NCBI GenBank assembly: GCA_019279435.1
Contig: JAAALK010000286.1
Span: 25,749,931 to 25,813,930 of the forward strand
DNA from: Zizania palustris
Lineage: Eukaryota > Streptophyta > Magnoliopsida > Poales > Poaceae
Reading direction: 5' to 3'
Length of the DNA: 64,000 nucleotides
Numbering within the stretch: position 1 is the first letter of the stretch; every line of letters begins with the position of its first letter. Below the pieces are notes generated by a model. The model saw nothing but the letters and a program-made list of their open reading frames with translations. It did not search any database and was not told the DNA's origin. A program made the translations under genes and the position numbers. This document shows positions 1 through 10,745 of this stretch, piece by piece.

Positions 1-731
1 TTGTAGTTCCGCTAGGCCTCGCACTGACTTCTGTGTGGCGTGTCACCCTTCGCTTCTCTTTTTGAAGCATGCTCTTTTCGAAGGTAGAGTATAGGCTTCG
101 GACTTGGTTTTCTGTCGTGTGGCAGGCTTCACTTTTTTGTTCGAAGGTTGTTCATCTGCTGGTTGAGTTCGAAGTTCTGTGTTCGAAGGTTTGACTTCGA
201 AGTTGTTGGTTCGAAGCTGTGTTCGAAGTTTTATCTTCGAAGTACACACTTCCAAGCAGGCTCCGACATTTGTCATACTCCGCTTCGAAGTATACTTCAC
301 TTCTTGCCACTTCGAACTAGTCTAAAACCAAACACCTTCGACATCTTCGACATGCTTCGCAACTGACCTCCGAAGCAGGCTCCGTCACCAACCTCCGAAG
401 CAGACCTCGACGAGCAAAGGAGGCTTCGCCAAGTTTCGAACAGGAGACAAATTTGGACATTAACTTCTCTTTTCATCTTACACATACTTAGATCATTTCA
501 TTGAGAAGTTTAGGCCTGTTACACCTTGTTCATCTGCCTAGTTGCACTACTAATAGTTCTCAGTTATCATCAGTTGTTTCTAGGTTAGAAACCTTTAGAC
601 TTAGGCCTTCTGTTTAATTTTTGCTGCGTAGTCTTTTTGAGGTGTGTTGGGTATTGGGAACAGGCCATTGATTTGAAAGAATTTTTAAGGCGCCCATTCA
701 CCCCCCTCTGGTCGCTACTTTCGGTCCTACA
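1..731 (+). repeat. 5' LTR of SIR-1 (right-hand 731 bp only)
   Basis: The window opens inside the LTR. The stretch matches 9351-10081 almost base for base and ends ...GGTCCTACA, directly before a primer-binding site. It includes the TTCGAA-rich zone (about 80-450) and the conserved end segment with CCCCCC. Short ORFs on both strands here recur in the other LTR and show no sign of coding. Confidence 0.95.
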
Positions 732-733
732 AG

Positions 734-745
734 TGGTATCAGAGC
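734..745 (+). other. Primer-binding site of SIR-1 (initiator Met tRNA)
   Basis: TGGTATCAGAGC is complementary to the 3' end of plant initiator methionine tRNA and lies two bases after the LTR end. It is where minus-strand cDNA synthesis would begin. Confidence 0.93.
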
Positions 746-796
746 GAGGTTAGGGTTTTTCCATACCTTAACCGGTTCTAAACCCCAGTAGTGACC

Positions 797-3547
797 ATGA
801 CGTCTCCTGGCAAGGTCCCGTCCTTGGAAGCCTATGGCTATAATTATTGGAAGACTCGCATGCGAGCCTATCTCATGAGCCAGGGTTCGGACATATGGGA
901 CATTTGCGTTCACACCACGTTTGTGATTTTGCCAGTTACTGAGCAAGGTACTGCTGGTATCATTGCTCAGCATCTGAGCAACAGTAAGGCTGTGAACATT
1001 GTGTTTTCTGGCTTAGGTCCCACTGAGTTTGAGCGGGTGAGTCATCTCTCCACTGCGAGAGAGATCTGGGCTACCCTCAAGGCACACCATGAGGGAACGG
1101 CACAGGTCAAGGCTCGGCTCTATCAGACCTACCGGCGTGAATATGAGAATTTCACACAGAAGCCGGGTGAATCTGTTGAGGCCTTGTTTGGTCGTTTTCA
1201 GTCGATCATAAACAAGCTTCGGGACAACAAGGCTGACGGTGCTCAGTTAGTCTCAGATCACGAGCAGGCGCTCAAGGTTCTTCATACCTTGGACCCAAAG
1301 ATCTGGGAGATCAAGGTATCCTCTATCGTTGAGAGCACTTCTTACGATACCTTGACCATTTCTGAGTTATTTAGCAAGCTAAAGGCCACTGAGGTAGATA
1401 TCCAGTTGAGATCAAATCTCACTGGTTCTGGACCAAAATCCCTGGCCCTTGCTACACCTTCTGTTGATCCCTCTTCTGTGAGTTGTGCTGGTTTCTCCTT
1501 GATGTCTATCACTGAGGACCAGCTTGAGTCTTTGGGAGATGATGATTTGTGTCTTTTTAACAACCGGGTGCGTCGTGTCTATGATAAGAGAATGTTCAAA
1601 AGACACGGCACAAAAACCGGATGCTTTGAGTGTGGTGATCCAGGACACTTCATCGCCGACTGCCCCAAGCGTAATGGATACAAGAAGGACACCGGTGGCA
1701 GCTTCCATGACTCCGGCAAGCACGAGAGCCCTTCCTTCAAAAAGGGCAAGCCGAAGACTCGTTTCTTCAGGAAGGCCCTGAAGGACTACCGGCGAGAGAA
1801 CAAGAAGCGCGATAAGGCCTTCTTCGCCGAGATGGAGAAAAGCTACTCCAAGCGGTCCACGTCTTCTTCCTCTTCATCGAGCTCAAGCGATGAGGAGATC
1901 GCCATCAGGAAGGGGAAGGACAAGGACGATCCGGCGGGCCTCTGCTTCATGGCTTTCGGGGACAAGCCGAAGAGCCACCCACACCAGCGCCGAAGATCCC
2001 GCAAGAGCTTCTGTTCAATGGCTCTTGGGGATAGGGAAGAAAAGAGCTCCTCTGACGACTCCGACGACGACGACAGCAAGGTATCATCTTATGAGCGTGA
2101 AATTGTTGATTTACTTGAGAGGAATCGTCAGGAGTTGAAGTATCGGGAAAAACTGCTTAGGGGGGCTAAGAAGAGGATAGATGAGTTAGAGAGTGAGCTT
2201 GCCGTGGCCAATGGCAGAATTGAGAGTCTATCTTCTTCCCCTTGCTTGGGTGATAGCAGTGAGTGCCCGAAGTGTGAGGTGCTTCTGTGTGACCTGTCGA
2301 CTCTGAAGTCCAGGTACACAAAAAGGGTTGATGAGAGGGACGCTTTGGCCACTGAGCTTGAAAGCGCTCAGCTAGAGCTGAAAGATGCTCAAGCCACTGT
2401 CGTCACACCCTGTGTTCATTGCCCAACTCATCTAGCTGCCTTAGCTGAGCTAAAATCCAAGGGCGATGAGCATTTGGGTGATTTAGAGAGGTTGAGAGCT
2501 GAGCTTGCCCAGACTAGGCTAGAGCTTGAGACACTGTCAGTTCCACCCACTGTCTGTGAGAACTGCCTGTCTCTTAGAATGGAGTTGATTAAGCTGAAAG
2601 CCGAAAAGTCTGTCCAAGTAGAGAGTGAGTGTGAGACCTGCTTGTCTCAGGTAGAGGTTCTAGCTTCCTTGAGAGAGGAGCTAGCAGATTCTCAGAATGA
2701 GAACTTTTACCTCCATTCTATCCTGAGTTGGATCAGTGCCAGAGAGCCACTGCTTGGCATGACGATCCAACAGTTTAAGAGGCAGGATGGGTTTGGGGTA
2801 GGTTACACCTACACCAAGGCTGACTTTGAGAGTGCCATTAGCCGGGCAGTGGAGTGGAGTAAAATGACTCCAGAACAGAGGTATCCCAAGACTCACTCCA
2901 CTAAGTCTTCCCAGGCTTGTCAGCCCAAGGATGGAGTGATCCATGAACCACCTAAAGCTCCACCCAAGAAACCTATCTGGGTTCCAAAGCCCAAAAATCT
3001 CCACACTTCTCTTGACTCTCTTCCTGGACCCTCTCAGCCCAAGAAGACCACACCAAACACTACCAAGCCCAAGAATCCTAAACCTCAACCACATCCCAAG
3101 AAGCCCACCTATCATTGTGAGTACTGTCAGAGAGACGGGCATCTTGCGGAGTTCTGCTTCAGGAGGAAGCGGGTTGAGAGAGCAGAGAGGGCTCGTAGGG
3201 ATCAGGAGCAGTTCTACCAGCAGGGTGGTAGACTGCGTGTTCCTCGGTGCGGGGAGAGGCTGGAGGCCAGGCCGCGTCGTGTAGGTGGTGGTAGAGGAGA
3301 CGGTTTTCTAGCCCGTGCTCCAGTTGGTGGTGTTCGTTCCGGCAGAGTTCCAGACCGTGTTGGCTACGGTTCTGGACCTCGTGGCCGCAGGGTTAGGAAG
3401 AACCGAGGACCGCGCTTTGAGCCACGTTTTGGTCCAAACTCTTCTGATGGTTTTCGCTTTCCATCTTTTGAGCAGATGGCTCGACACTGGTTTAGCTCTT
3501 TTGCTAAACCTGGTGCCGGACCATTTGCTCCCACTTACAAACACTGA
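797..3547 (+). CDS. gag: Sirevirus Gag protein (SIR-1)
   Basis: This is an intact open frame of 916 aa from the first ATG after the PBS; the frame is open upstream to 791 without an earlier ATG. The N-terminal part (about residues 8-230) is the copia-type Gag region, with a YNYWKTRMRAYL motif. A CCHC zinc knuckle (CFECGDPGHFIADC) lies near residue 275, followed by a basic and serine-rich stretch with the run SSSSSSSSS before DEE. Residues about 430-650 form a long Glu/Leu-rich predicted coiled coil with repeated CxxC pairs. A second CCHC knuckle (CEYCQRDGHLAEFC) lies near residue 773, then an Arg/Gly-rich tail. Gag of this type assembles the virus-like particle and packages RNA in the cytoplasm. 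The frame ends at TGA, and pol follows in the -1 frame with about 40 nt of overlap. Confidence 0.9.
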   Translation: MTSPGKVPSLEAYGYNYWKTRMRAYLMSQGSDIWDICVHTTFVILPVTEQGTAGIIAQHLSNSKAVNIVFSGLGPTEFERVSHLSTAREIWATLKAHHEGTAQVKARLYQTYRREYENFTQKPGESVEALFGRFQSIINKLRDNKADGAQLVSDHEQALKVLHTLDPKIWEIKVSSIVESTSYDTLTISELFSKLKATEVDIQLRSNLTGSGPKSLALATPSVDPSSVSCAGFSLMSITEDQLESLGDDDLCLFNNRVRRVYDKRMFKRHGTKTGCFECGDPGHFIADCPKRNGYKKDTGGSFHDSGKHESPSFKKGKPKTRFFRKALKDYRRENKKRDKAFFAEMEKSYSKRSTSSSSSSSSSDEEIAIRKGKDKDDPAGLCFMAFGDKPKSHPHQRRRSRKSFCSMALGDREEKSSSDDSDDDDSKVSSYEREIVDLLERNRQELKYREKLLRGAKKRIDELESELAVANGRIESLSSSPCLGDSSECPKCEVLLCDLSTLKSRYTKRVDERDALATELESAQLELKDAQATVVTPCVHCPTHLAALAELKSKGDEHLGDLERLRAELAQTRLELETLSVPPTVCENCLSLRMELIKLKAEKSVQVESECETCLSQVEVLASLREELADSQNENFYLHSILSWISAREPLLGMTIQQFKRQDGFGVGYTYTKADFESAISRAVEWSKMTPEQRYPKTHSTKSSQACQPKDGVIHEPPKAPPKKPIWVPKPKNLHTSLDSLPGPSQPKKTTPNTTKPKNPKPQPHPKKPTYHCEYCQRDGHLAEFCFRRKRVERAERARRDQEQFYQQGGRLRVPRCGERLEARPRRVGGGRGDGFLARAPVGGVRSGRVPDRVGYGSGPRGRRVRKNRGPRFEPRFGPNSSDGFRFPSFEQMARHWFSSFAKPGAGPFAPTYKH

Positions 3548-6500
3548 TTGTGCAGGACCGGGGACTGGAGGATGTTTGGATCATGGACTCAGGATGCTCT
3601 CGCCACATGACGGGACATCGCAGATGGTTCTCCAGTCTCACTCCCCCGAGCTCAAAAGAATACATCACTTTCGGGAACAGCGGTCAAGGGAAAGTAAGTG
3701 GCATAGGCTCAATTCGCATTTCAGATCATTTCTCTTTAAAGAATGTTGCTTTGGTTAAAAATTTGAACTTCAACTTGATTTCTGTATCGCAACTTCTTGA
3801 GGATGGTTTGGAAGTGCGTTTTAAGAAGGGCAATTCTTCTGTGGTTGATTCTAGAGGGTCTTTGGTTTGTCAGATTTTACCTTTCGGTAAAGTTTTTCGA
3901 ATTGACTTCTCTAGTTCTTTTGGCCCTTCTCGTTGTTTGATTGCTGGATCTTCTTCTGAGCTCTGGAAGTGGCATAGGAGGTTAGGTCACTTGAGTTTTG
4001 ATCTGCTAGTCAGGTTAAGCTCTATGGACCTCATCCGAGGATTGCCCAAGCTTAAGATGGAGAAGGATCTAGTTTGTCATCCCTGTCGTCATGGGAAAAT
4101 GGTTGCCGCTTCTCATTCACCTGTGACTCAGGTGATGACTTCGTATCCGGGCGAGCTTTTACATTTGGACACTGTAGGTCCAGCTCGGGTACGCTCAGTC
4201 GGTGGGAAGTGGTATGCACTTGTAATTGTTGACGACTTTTCTCGATTCTCGTGGGTTTTCTTTTTGGAGTCTAAGGATGAAACTTTTCAATTTGTCCATG
4301 ACCTGATTTTGAAGCTGAAGAATGAGAACAATGGTCGGATGCGAGCAATTCGCTCCGACAACGGCTCTGAGATTCAAGAACTCTCAGTTCATCACTTTCT
4401 GTAGTGATCAGGGTCTGGACCATCAGTTTTCTTCTCCTTACACTCCCCCACAGAACGGCATTGTGGAACGAAAGAACCGCACGCTAGTCGAGATGGCCAG
4501 GACGATGCTCGATGAGCACAGGACTCCTAGGCATTTTTGGGCTGAAGCCATGAACACGGCTTGCTATCTGGCCAACCGCATTTTTCTTAGAGCTTACCTT
4601 GGTAAGACATCATATGAGTTGCAGTTTGGCAGATAGCCCAAGGTGAGCCACTTGCGAGCGTTTGGCTGCAAGTGCTTTGTGCTCAAGAAGGGAGGGCATT
4701 TGGACAAGTTTGAGTCTCGTTGCTGGGATGGTGTTTTTCTTGGTTATGCATTGCATTCTCGAGGCTTCCGTGTTTGGAACCTCGAATCCCAGCTGCTTGT
4801 CGAGACTTGTGAGGTTTCATTTGATGAGTCCTTGCCTTCTTTGACTCCTTCTTTTGAGCTTTCTGGTGATGATGAGCTCGGAGAGTCCATTTTCGAGGAA
4901 GATGAGGATACTCCAGCTGCTGTTGAGGGTGGGCCTTCTGCATCCCCCGCAGAGCCCACACCTTCTGAGACTTCGACTGATGATGAGGGCGGACCTCTGA
5001 TCACTTCTTCCACTACGATCGAGCCCCCTCAGTCGAGTCCAGAGGTGCCTGCTGCTGACTCCAGTGAGGTGACTTCAGATCACCAGGGAACCCGAGCAGT
5101 TCAGCGTGACCATCCCTCAGAGCTCATCATAGGTGATTTGACTGAGAGGACTTTGCGTTCTTCTGCCTCTCTCGCTGTGTTTGCTGAATCTGCGTTTGTT
5201 GCTTCTTTTGAGCCCAGAGATGTTTCTCATGCTCTTTCTGATTCTAATTGGATTAATGCTATGCAAGAAGAGCTTGAGAATTTTGTCCGCAATCGGGTTT
5301 GGACACTAGTTGAGCCGCCACTAGGATGCAACCCCATAGGCACCAAGTGGGTATTCAAGAACAAACAAGGTGAAGATGGGGTTGTGGTGCGCAACAAGGC
5401 TCGACTAGTTGCCCAGGGTTATTGCCAGAAGGAAGGTATTGACTTTGAAGAAACCTTCGCTCCTGTTGCCCGTCTTGAGTCTATTCGTATACTTCTAGCT
5501 TTTGCCATTTCGAAGGGTTTTAAGCTTTTTCAAATGGATGTTAAGAGTGCTTTTCTGAACGGGTACATAGAAGAGGAGGTTTATGTTAGGCAACCCCCCG
5601 GTTTTGAGAACCCTAAGTTTCCTCGACATGTTTTTAAATTGCAAAAGGCTTTATACGGGTTAAAGCAAGCCCCCAGGGCTTGGTATGACCGGTTGAAGCA
5701 GTTTTTGTTGGGGAAGGGCTTTGTGATGGGTTCTGTGGACAAAACTCTCTTTTTGCTCAGAGTTGCTTCAGACTTCTTAGTCGCTCAGATTTACGTGGAC
5801 GATATTATTTTTGGCGGTACTACTAATGATCTTGTGTCCAAGTTTTCTGAGCAGATGCACAGTGAGTTTGAGATGAGCCTCATGGGTGAGCTCAAGTACT
5901 TCTTAGGGCTCCAGATCAAGCAGACCAAGGACGGCACCTTCATCCACCAAGGTAAGTACACTCGTGATATGTTAAAGAAATTTGACTTTGGTGGTGAATT
6001 GAAGCCGCAGATGACCCCGATGGGCACTTCTGGGGGTTTGGACAAGGACGAGAGCGGTGTCAAGGTCAATGAGAGAGAGTTTCGAGGGATGATCGGTTCG
6101 CTGTTGTACTTAACGGCAACAAGACCGGACATACAGTTCGCCGTGGGACTTTGCGCGCGTTTTCAGTCTTCACCACGCACGTCTCACCGGCAGGCTATCA
6201 AGCGCATTTTCAGGTATCTCACTTGTGCGCCCGATCTCGGTCTTTACTATTCAGCATCATCATCTCTTGATTTATCTGGCTTTTCGGATGCCGACTTTGG
6301 TGGGTGCCGGTTGGATCGCAAGTCGACTTCCGGTACCTGCCAGTTTCTTGGTTCTTCTCTTGTGTCTTGGTCTTCACGAAAGCAATCTGGAGTTGCTCTC
6401 TCGACCACAGAGGCTGAGTACGTAGCTGCTGCTAGCTGCTGCTCACAGTTGGTTTGGATGATTTCCACTCTACGAGATTTTGGGTTGTTCTTTCCTACCA

Positions 6501-6742
6501 GAGTTCCATTGTTTTGCGATAGCACCAGTGCTATTAGTGTAGGGAAAAACCCGTGTCTCCATTCAAAAACCAAACATATTGATGTGCGCTTTCACTTCTT
6601 GCGGGATCAATATGAGAAAGGTGTCATTGACCTTGTTCATGTTGATACCCATCATCAGTTGGCTGACATTTTCACCAAACCCCTAGATCAGTCTACATTT
6701 GAGCATTTACGAGGGGATTTGGGTGTTGTGTATCCTTTCTAG
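3508..6742 (+). pseudogene. pol: Sirevirus Pol polyprotein, broken by one frameshift and one stop (SIR-1)
   Basis: Domains run in copia order. Protease has the DSG motif in WIMDSGCSRHMTG near 3585. The GAG-pre-integrase zinc region (WHRRLGHLSFDLL...CHPCRHGKM) lies at 3970-4100, and the integrase core at 4160-4560 with DTVGP, SDNGSE and the Glu of NGIVERKNR. RT is at 5270-5900 with QMDVKSAFLNG and catalytic YVDD near 5793. RNase H is at 6260-6450 with DADFGG and STTEAEY. Reading is lost at about 4372, where one extra base relative to SIR-2 shifts the frame. A TAG at 4634-4636 then interrupts the integrase end; SIR-2 has a sense codon there. From 4643 the frame is open for 699 codons to a TAG at 6740-6742. 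The RT and RNase H motifs themselves are intact. Confidence 0.9.
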
Positions 6743-8080
6743 GATATTTTGCGTCAGTTTTCCTTCTTCTTTATTCTTTTCTTGAGTCTTTTTGTGTGTG
6801 TTCATATCATACATATTCACATATCACACTTTTGAGCCTGCTTCTGTTATATGATTGAACTGCTTTACTTAGTCTAGCTGGTACATGCTTTTGATTACTT
6901 GTCAATGATCATGCTCTGGTTCAGTTCACTTGATATATCTGATATCTGTCATATGCATGGCTTTTATGCTTTAAACTTGAAAAATGATCACCATTGCTTC
7001 TGGTAACTAGCATGTGTAGGCTGAGTGCTTTTGCTATCTGTTACATGCCTTGTAGCTAGTTCATCACATAGATGCAGATATGCAACTTGGACATCTTTAT
7101 GCTTTAACATGGAAAATGTGCTATAAAAATGATAAAAAATCAAAAGATGAATGAAAATTCCATGCCTTTTTATGCTTGAGTTGAAAAGATCCAAGTGGGT
7201 TTGCCTTGTCGCATTGCATTGTTCTGGACTGCTTACCATAGCACTTTGGTATGAACTAGGACAGTATAGTGTTTACCAAGACCAATGTCTTAAGCTTCGG
7301 ATGGTCCAGTTCTGGCCTAGGCTTGACTTGGTCGGTTAGCATAAGGTTTGACATGCAAATAACCCTTGGCAAAAATGAAAAAGGAAAATGAAAAAGCTTG
7401 AAAAATGAAATGATAACAAGTTTGCTGAAGCACTTTGTTTTGCACAAAGCTTATCTTGGTAGATATCAGTTAGTTTTTGCATCTCATGTTTTACCTTGCT
7501 TGTTTTACTAGAAAATGTGGTGATACTTTTTGTTTGCAAAAACTGAAAAATGCGTGCTAATGACTTTCTTTTGATATCATTTGTTGCACTGCTCATGTCA
7601 TGTGTCTTAGACAGTATGTCGTTTGCTATACTTGTTAGATGTTGTAATTGCAGTCAATCATATCTGAGAAGCATGCTTTCTACCCTCGACCTGCACTCCA
7701 GTTGCATTCATCGCATATTTTGAGGGGAAGTTGCATTTCAGGGGGAGTCTGTGTATCTTTTGAGTGCTTGATGAGTTCACTTGTCAACAAGGGGGAGAAA
7801 ATTTGGGATCAGAGTTTAAGGGGGAGTTCTTACTCTGTTGATATCCTTGTGAATTTGGGATCAGAGTTTAAGGGGGAGTTCTTACTCTATTGATATCCTT
7901 GTTGTTCTGAAATCACACTCATTTTGAGCTTTTACGTTTTGGTTAACCATAATGACCGCTTCTTGCTTTTGTTGGGCTTTTGGTCATTAGGGTTAAACTT
8001 TTTCCTTATTTTTCTTCTTCTTTGCTTTTCTTGTGTTTTGTTTTCGTGTTTCCACATTTGTTTGCAGGTGCTGAAGAGCC
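6743..8080 (+). other. Non-coding 3' region of SIR-1 with repeated polypurine tracts
   Basis: There is no conserved ORF in these 1.3 kb; the small open frames are not preserved in SIR-2 or SIR-3. The distal third holds several GGGGGAG tracts, for example near 7790, 7828 and 7880, which look like extra polypurine tracts. Repeated polypurine tracts upstream of the 3' LTR are a recognised Sirevirus trait. I see no envelope-like frame with a signal peptide or membrane segment. Confidence 0.7.
7801..7904 (+). repeat. 52-bp tandem duplication containing a polypurine tract
   Basis: Two adjacent 52-bp units (7801-7852 and 7853-7904) differ at one base. Each contains TTTAAGGGGGAGTTC. The homologous part of SIR-3 (about 62020-62090, minus strand) has only one unit, so the duplication is specific to this copy or subfamily. 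Confidence 0.85.
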
Positions 8081-8093
8081 GAGAAAAGAGGAG
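8081..8093 (+). other. Polypurine tract of SIR-1
   Basis: GAGAAAAGAGGAG abuts the TG of the 3' LTR. The other Sirevirus copies have a similar purine run at the same place (SIR-3: CTCCTCTTTTT on the plus strand at 61821). It would prime plus-strand synthesis. Confidence 0.8.
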
Positions 8094-10081
8094 TGTTGAC
8101 AATGCACTCATCAAGGGGGAGATTGAGGAGCCATGCTGAATAGCGTGGGCCTCATGGCTCCAGAAGTGATGAGTCATTGTCAACGATAGTCAAAGAGGAC
8201 TGAAGAAGAGAAGAGATCTGCTGTTTCATGGGCCGCGTGTGACTCAGGTACACGGGCAGCGAGCGACTGTCGGGCAAAGGAGGCTGCGAAGTCAGGCTGG
8301 CCCAATCCGGGTGCATGGGCCAGAAGCAGTAGAAGACCCACTGGGCTGTTGACCAGGACTGACTCAGGTACACGGGCGGTGAGCGATTGCCGGGCTGAGA
8401 GAGCCGTGGAGTCGGGCCGGCCCAATCCGGGTACCTGGTGCAAAGCCGGTGGAGGCTTTGTCAGTTTCGGCGCAAAACTGACAACCGTTGATCTTGTATC
8501 TGACTGTCCAGAAGAGAAGCCGTAGTCGCTACGAAAGCTGAGCTTCCGGATAAGTCATCTGTAACTCTAGGCCCACAGTCAGTCAGTCGTGTCTGTAAAA
8601 ATACCTAAGGGCAGTAGAGTCTTTTCTTTTATTCTTGAGTCTGTAAAAACCCTAAGGGGCTGGTAGAATATTCCTAGTGTTGGGAGCCTATAAATAAGAC
8701 CCCAATCCCTAGGGTTTGGACTACCCTTTTGGCTGAAATCAAATCCACTCTATTGGGTCATTTTGTCTCCTACGTTCTCTCTCCTGTGTGCGCCGCCAGG
8801 CTCTTGCTCGTTCTATTTTTGCCTTGCATTTATTCAAATCTTTTGGATGCATTAAAGCCTTGGTCCCTGTTGATTTCATTCGGTGCACGTTGTTTGGTTT
8901 GAGGAGTTAAAGCTTCGGCTACAGGCATAGCCTGGATTTATTTCGTGAGCAGAAGCTTCTCTTTTGCCTCTGTTCTTCACAAACCGAGTACTAGTTCTTG
9001 CTGTTGCAAGTAGTACTACTTTCCTGTAGCTACAGTGTTCTGTGCAGCTTTTCACCTTCTACTGCACAGCTTTTTGATCGAAGCTGACAGGCTCTATCAC
9101 CTTTTCTGGCTGTGATTCTGGCGAAGCCTTTCTTTGTTCGAAGCCCCTCAGCTCCGTGAGACAGGCTTCGATCTAACATCTTCGAAGGCTTCGTTAGATC
9201 TTCGATCTTCGATTTGCATTATGTGTTGCTAAGCTTCGAAGTATTTTCTGAACGTTAGCATTGCATACTTCGAACGACAGTGCGAAGGGGCTTCGACTCT
9301 AGCTGTTCGGAGTCCATACTTCGATAGATTTCGAAGTTGGGTTCGAAGCTTGTAGTTCCGCTAGGCCTCGCACTGACTTCTGTTTGGCGTGTCACCCTTC
9401 GCTTCTCTTTTTGAAGCTCGCTCTTTTCGAAGGTAGAGTATAGGCTTCGGACTTGGTTTTCTGTCGTGTGGCAGGCTTCACTTCTTTGTTCGAAGGTTGT
9501 TCATCTGCTGGTTGAGTTCGAAGTTCTGTGTTCGAAGGTTTGACTTCGAAGTTGTTGGTTCGAAGCTGTGTTCGAAGTTTTATCTTCGAAGTACACACTT
9601 CCAAGCAGGCTCCGACATTTGTCATACTCCGCTTCGAAGTATACTTCACTTCTTGCCACTTCGAACTAGTCTAAAACCAAACACCTTCGACATCTTCGAC
9701 ATGCTTCGCAACTGACATCCGAAGCAGGCTCCGTCACCAACCTCCGAAGCAGACCTCGACGTGCGAAAGAGGCTTCGCCAAGTTTCGAACAGGAGACAAA
9801 TTTGGACAGTAACTTCTCTTTTCATCTTACACATACTTAGATCATTTCATTGAGAAGTTTAGGCCTGTTACACCTTGTTCATCTGCCTAGTTGCACTACT
9901 AATAGTTCTCAGTTATCATCAGTTGTTTCTAGGTTAGAAACCTTTAGACTTAGGCCTTCTGTTTAATTTTTGCTGCGTAGTCTTTTTGAGGTCCGTTGGG
10001 TATTGGGAACAGGCCATTGATTCGAAAGAATTTTTAAGGCGCCCATTCACCCCCCCTCTGGTCGCTACTTTCGGTCCTACA
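8094..10081 (+). repeat. 3' LTR of SIR-1 (1988 bp)
   Basis: It starts TGTTGACAATGCACTCATC and ends CGGTCCTACA. The U3 part contains a duplicated GACTCAGGTACACGGGC module (about 8230 and 8360). A TATA box lies at 8689-8697. From about 9130 to 9790 there are around 17 TTCGAA hexamers. The last 731 bp match the window's opening 731 bp. Flanking sequence on the right is TAT-A gag. Confidence 0.93.
8689..8697 (+). promoter_or_regulatory. LTR TATA box (SIR-1)
   Basis: TATAAATAA follows a GGGAGCC context and precedes the conserved CCCCAATCCCTAGGG. The same arrangement occurs in SIR-2 (44515 and 53021) and SIR-3 (61220, minus), which supports it as the LTR core promoter. Confidence 0.75.
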
Positions 10082-10745
10082 CTATGCCACAAAAGACTGT
10101 AAGTCTATACTAGCCCTCCGAGGCGAGTACCTCGAGAGAAGTTCAGGGCTAGGCACTACGAATCGAGCTCCTCCAGCAACTCGATCGGAGCCTATACAAG
10201 CTATGGGACTAGCCGGCAATCCTTAAGCACCGATGCAGCTTCCGGTGGCCAACCTTATGCCACCACTAAAGAAAGAGGACACCCAAGACCGCGGCAAATG
10301 AGTGGTCCTGCCCATCTCCAGAGAGGGGACCCTCGATAATATGTCAAAGCATCAGCGAAGGGATTATGTTCACGAAGTAGGGCATATAGGGACTTCGAAT
10401 TCGACTGCTGAAATGCCGGAGTGGTCCCATGTACCTATTTCATTTTCTGCCCATGACACTGTAGGGGTGAAATTTCCCCATGCTGACCCTCTTGTCGTTT
10501 CAGTTGACATAGCAGGGGTTGAAGTCTGAAGAATATTAGTGGACGGTGGAAGCTCCGCTGATATACTCTTCGTCCAGGCCTTCGATCAGATGTGCATTCC
10601 TTGAAGGCATCTGCTTCCGGCAGCTCGCCCACTCAAAGGCTTCGTAGGTCCTCTCTATGCCCTCGGCCAGATAGGCCTCAAGGTTGCCTTCGGAGAGGGA
10701 CCCCTGGCTAGAGTTGAGGAAGTCATCTTCGATGTCGTCGACGCC
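10082..10745 (+). pseudogene. TAT-A gag C-terminus and protease fragment
   Basis: Translation with stops aligns to residues about 425-645 of the TAT-B polyprotein: a KSILALRGEYLER stretch, PISREGTLDNMSKHQRRDYV, SHVPISFSAHD and the protease active-site block RILVDGGSSADILFVQAF. Several in-frame stops (for example TGA near 10299 and 10527) show decay. Its left part is cut by the SIR-1 insertion and its right end by TAT-B at 10745. It continues at 22201 with PYAYN, so both pieces belong to one element. Confidence 0.9.
10741..10745. other. Left target-site duplication of TAT-B (ACGCC)
   Basis: ACGCC precedes the left LTR and recurs at 22201-22205 directly after the right LTR. The frame of the TAT-A protease region resumes across it, which fixes the element boundaries to the base. 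Confidence 0.95.

Larger units (their letters stand above)
1..10081 (+). mobile_element. SIR-1: Sirevirus-type Ty1/copia element, 5' end outside window
   Basis: The order is LTR, initiator-Met-type PBS, gag, protease-integrase-RT-RNase H, a 1.35-kb non-coding stretch with several polypurine tracts, then LTR. Integrase lies before RT, which defines Ty1/copia. The very long LTRs, the long gag with an internal coiled coil, the repeated polypurine tracts and an LTR end reading CCCCCCTCTGG...GGTCCTACA fit the Sirevirus (SIRE/Maximus) lineage. If the 5' LTR equals the 3' LTR in length the element is about 11.3 kb. The overlapping 731 bp of the two LTRs differ at roughly a dozen sites (about 98% identity). 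SIR-1 sits in the gag region of TAT-A, whose sequence resumes at 10082; the left target-site duplication lies outside the window. Confidence 0.93.

Noticed and set aside
148..366. 72-aa plus-strand frame (MFICWLSSKFCVRRF) found twice (148 and 9497)
   Set aside because: It recurs only because both LTRs are the same sequence; the TTCGAAG repeats keep several frames open.
7648..8139. Possible envelope-like gene between Sirevirus pol and 3' LTR
   Set aside because: The short frames are not conserved in SIR-2 or SIR-3 and show no signal peptide or membrane anchor arrangement; one overlaps the LTR start.
9130..9800. TTCGAA cluster as consensus heat-shock elements
   Set aside because: Heat-shock elements need GAA and TTC blocks spaced by two bases. 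Here TTC and GAA are mostly adjacent, so the match is not convincing without binding data.
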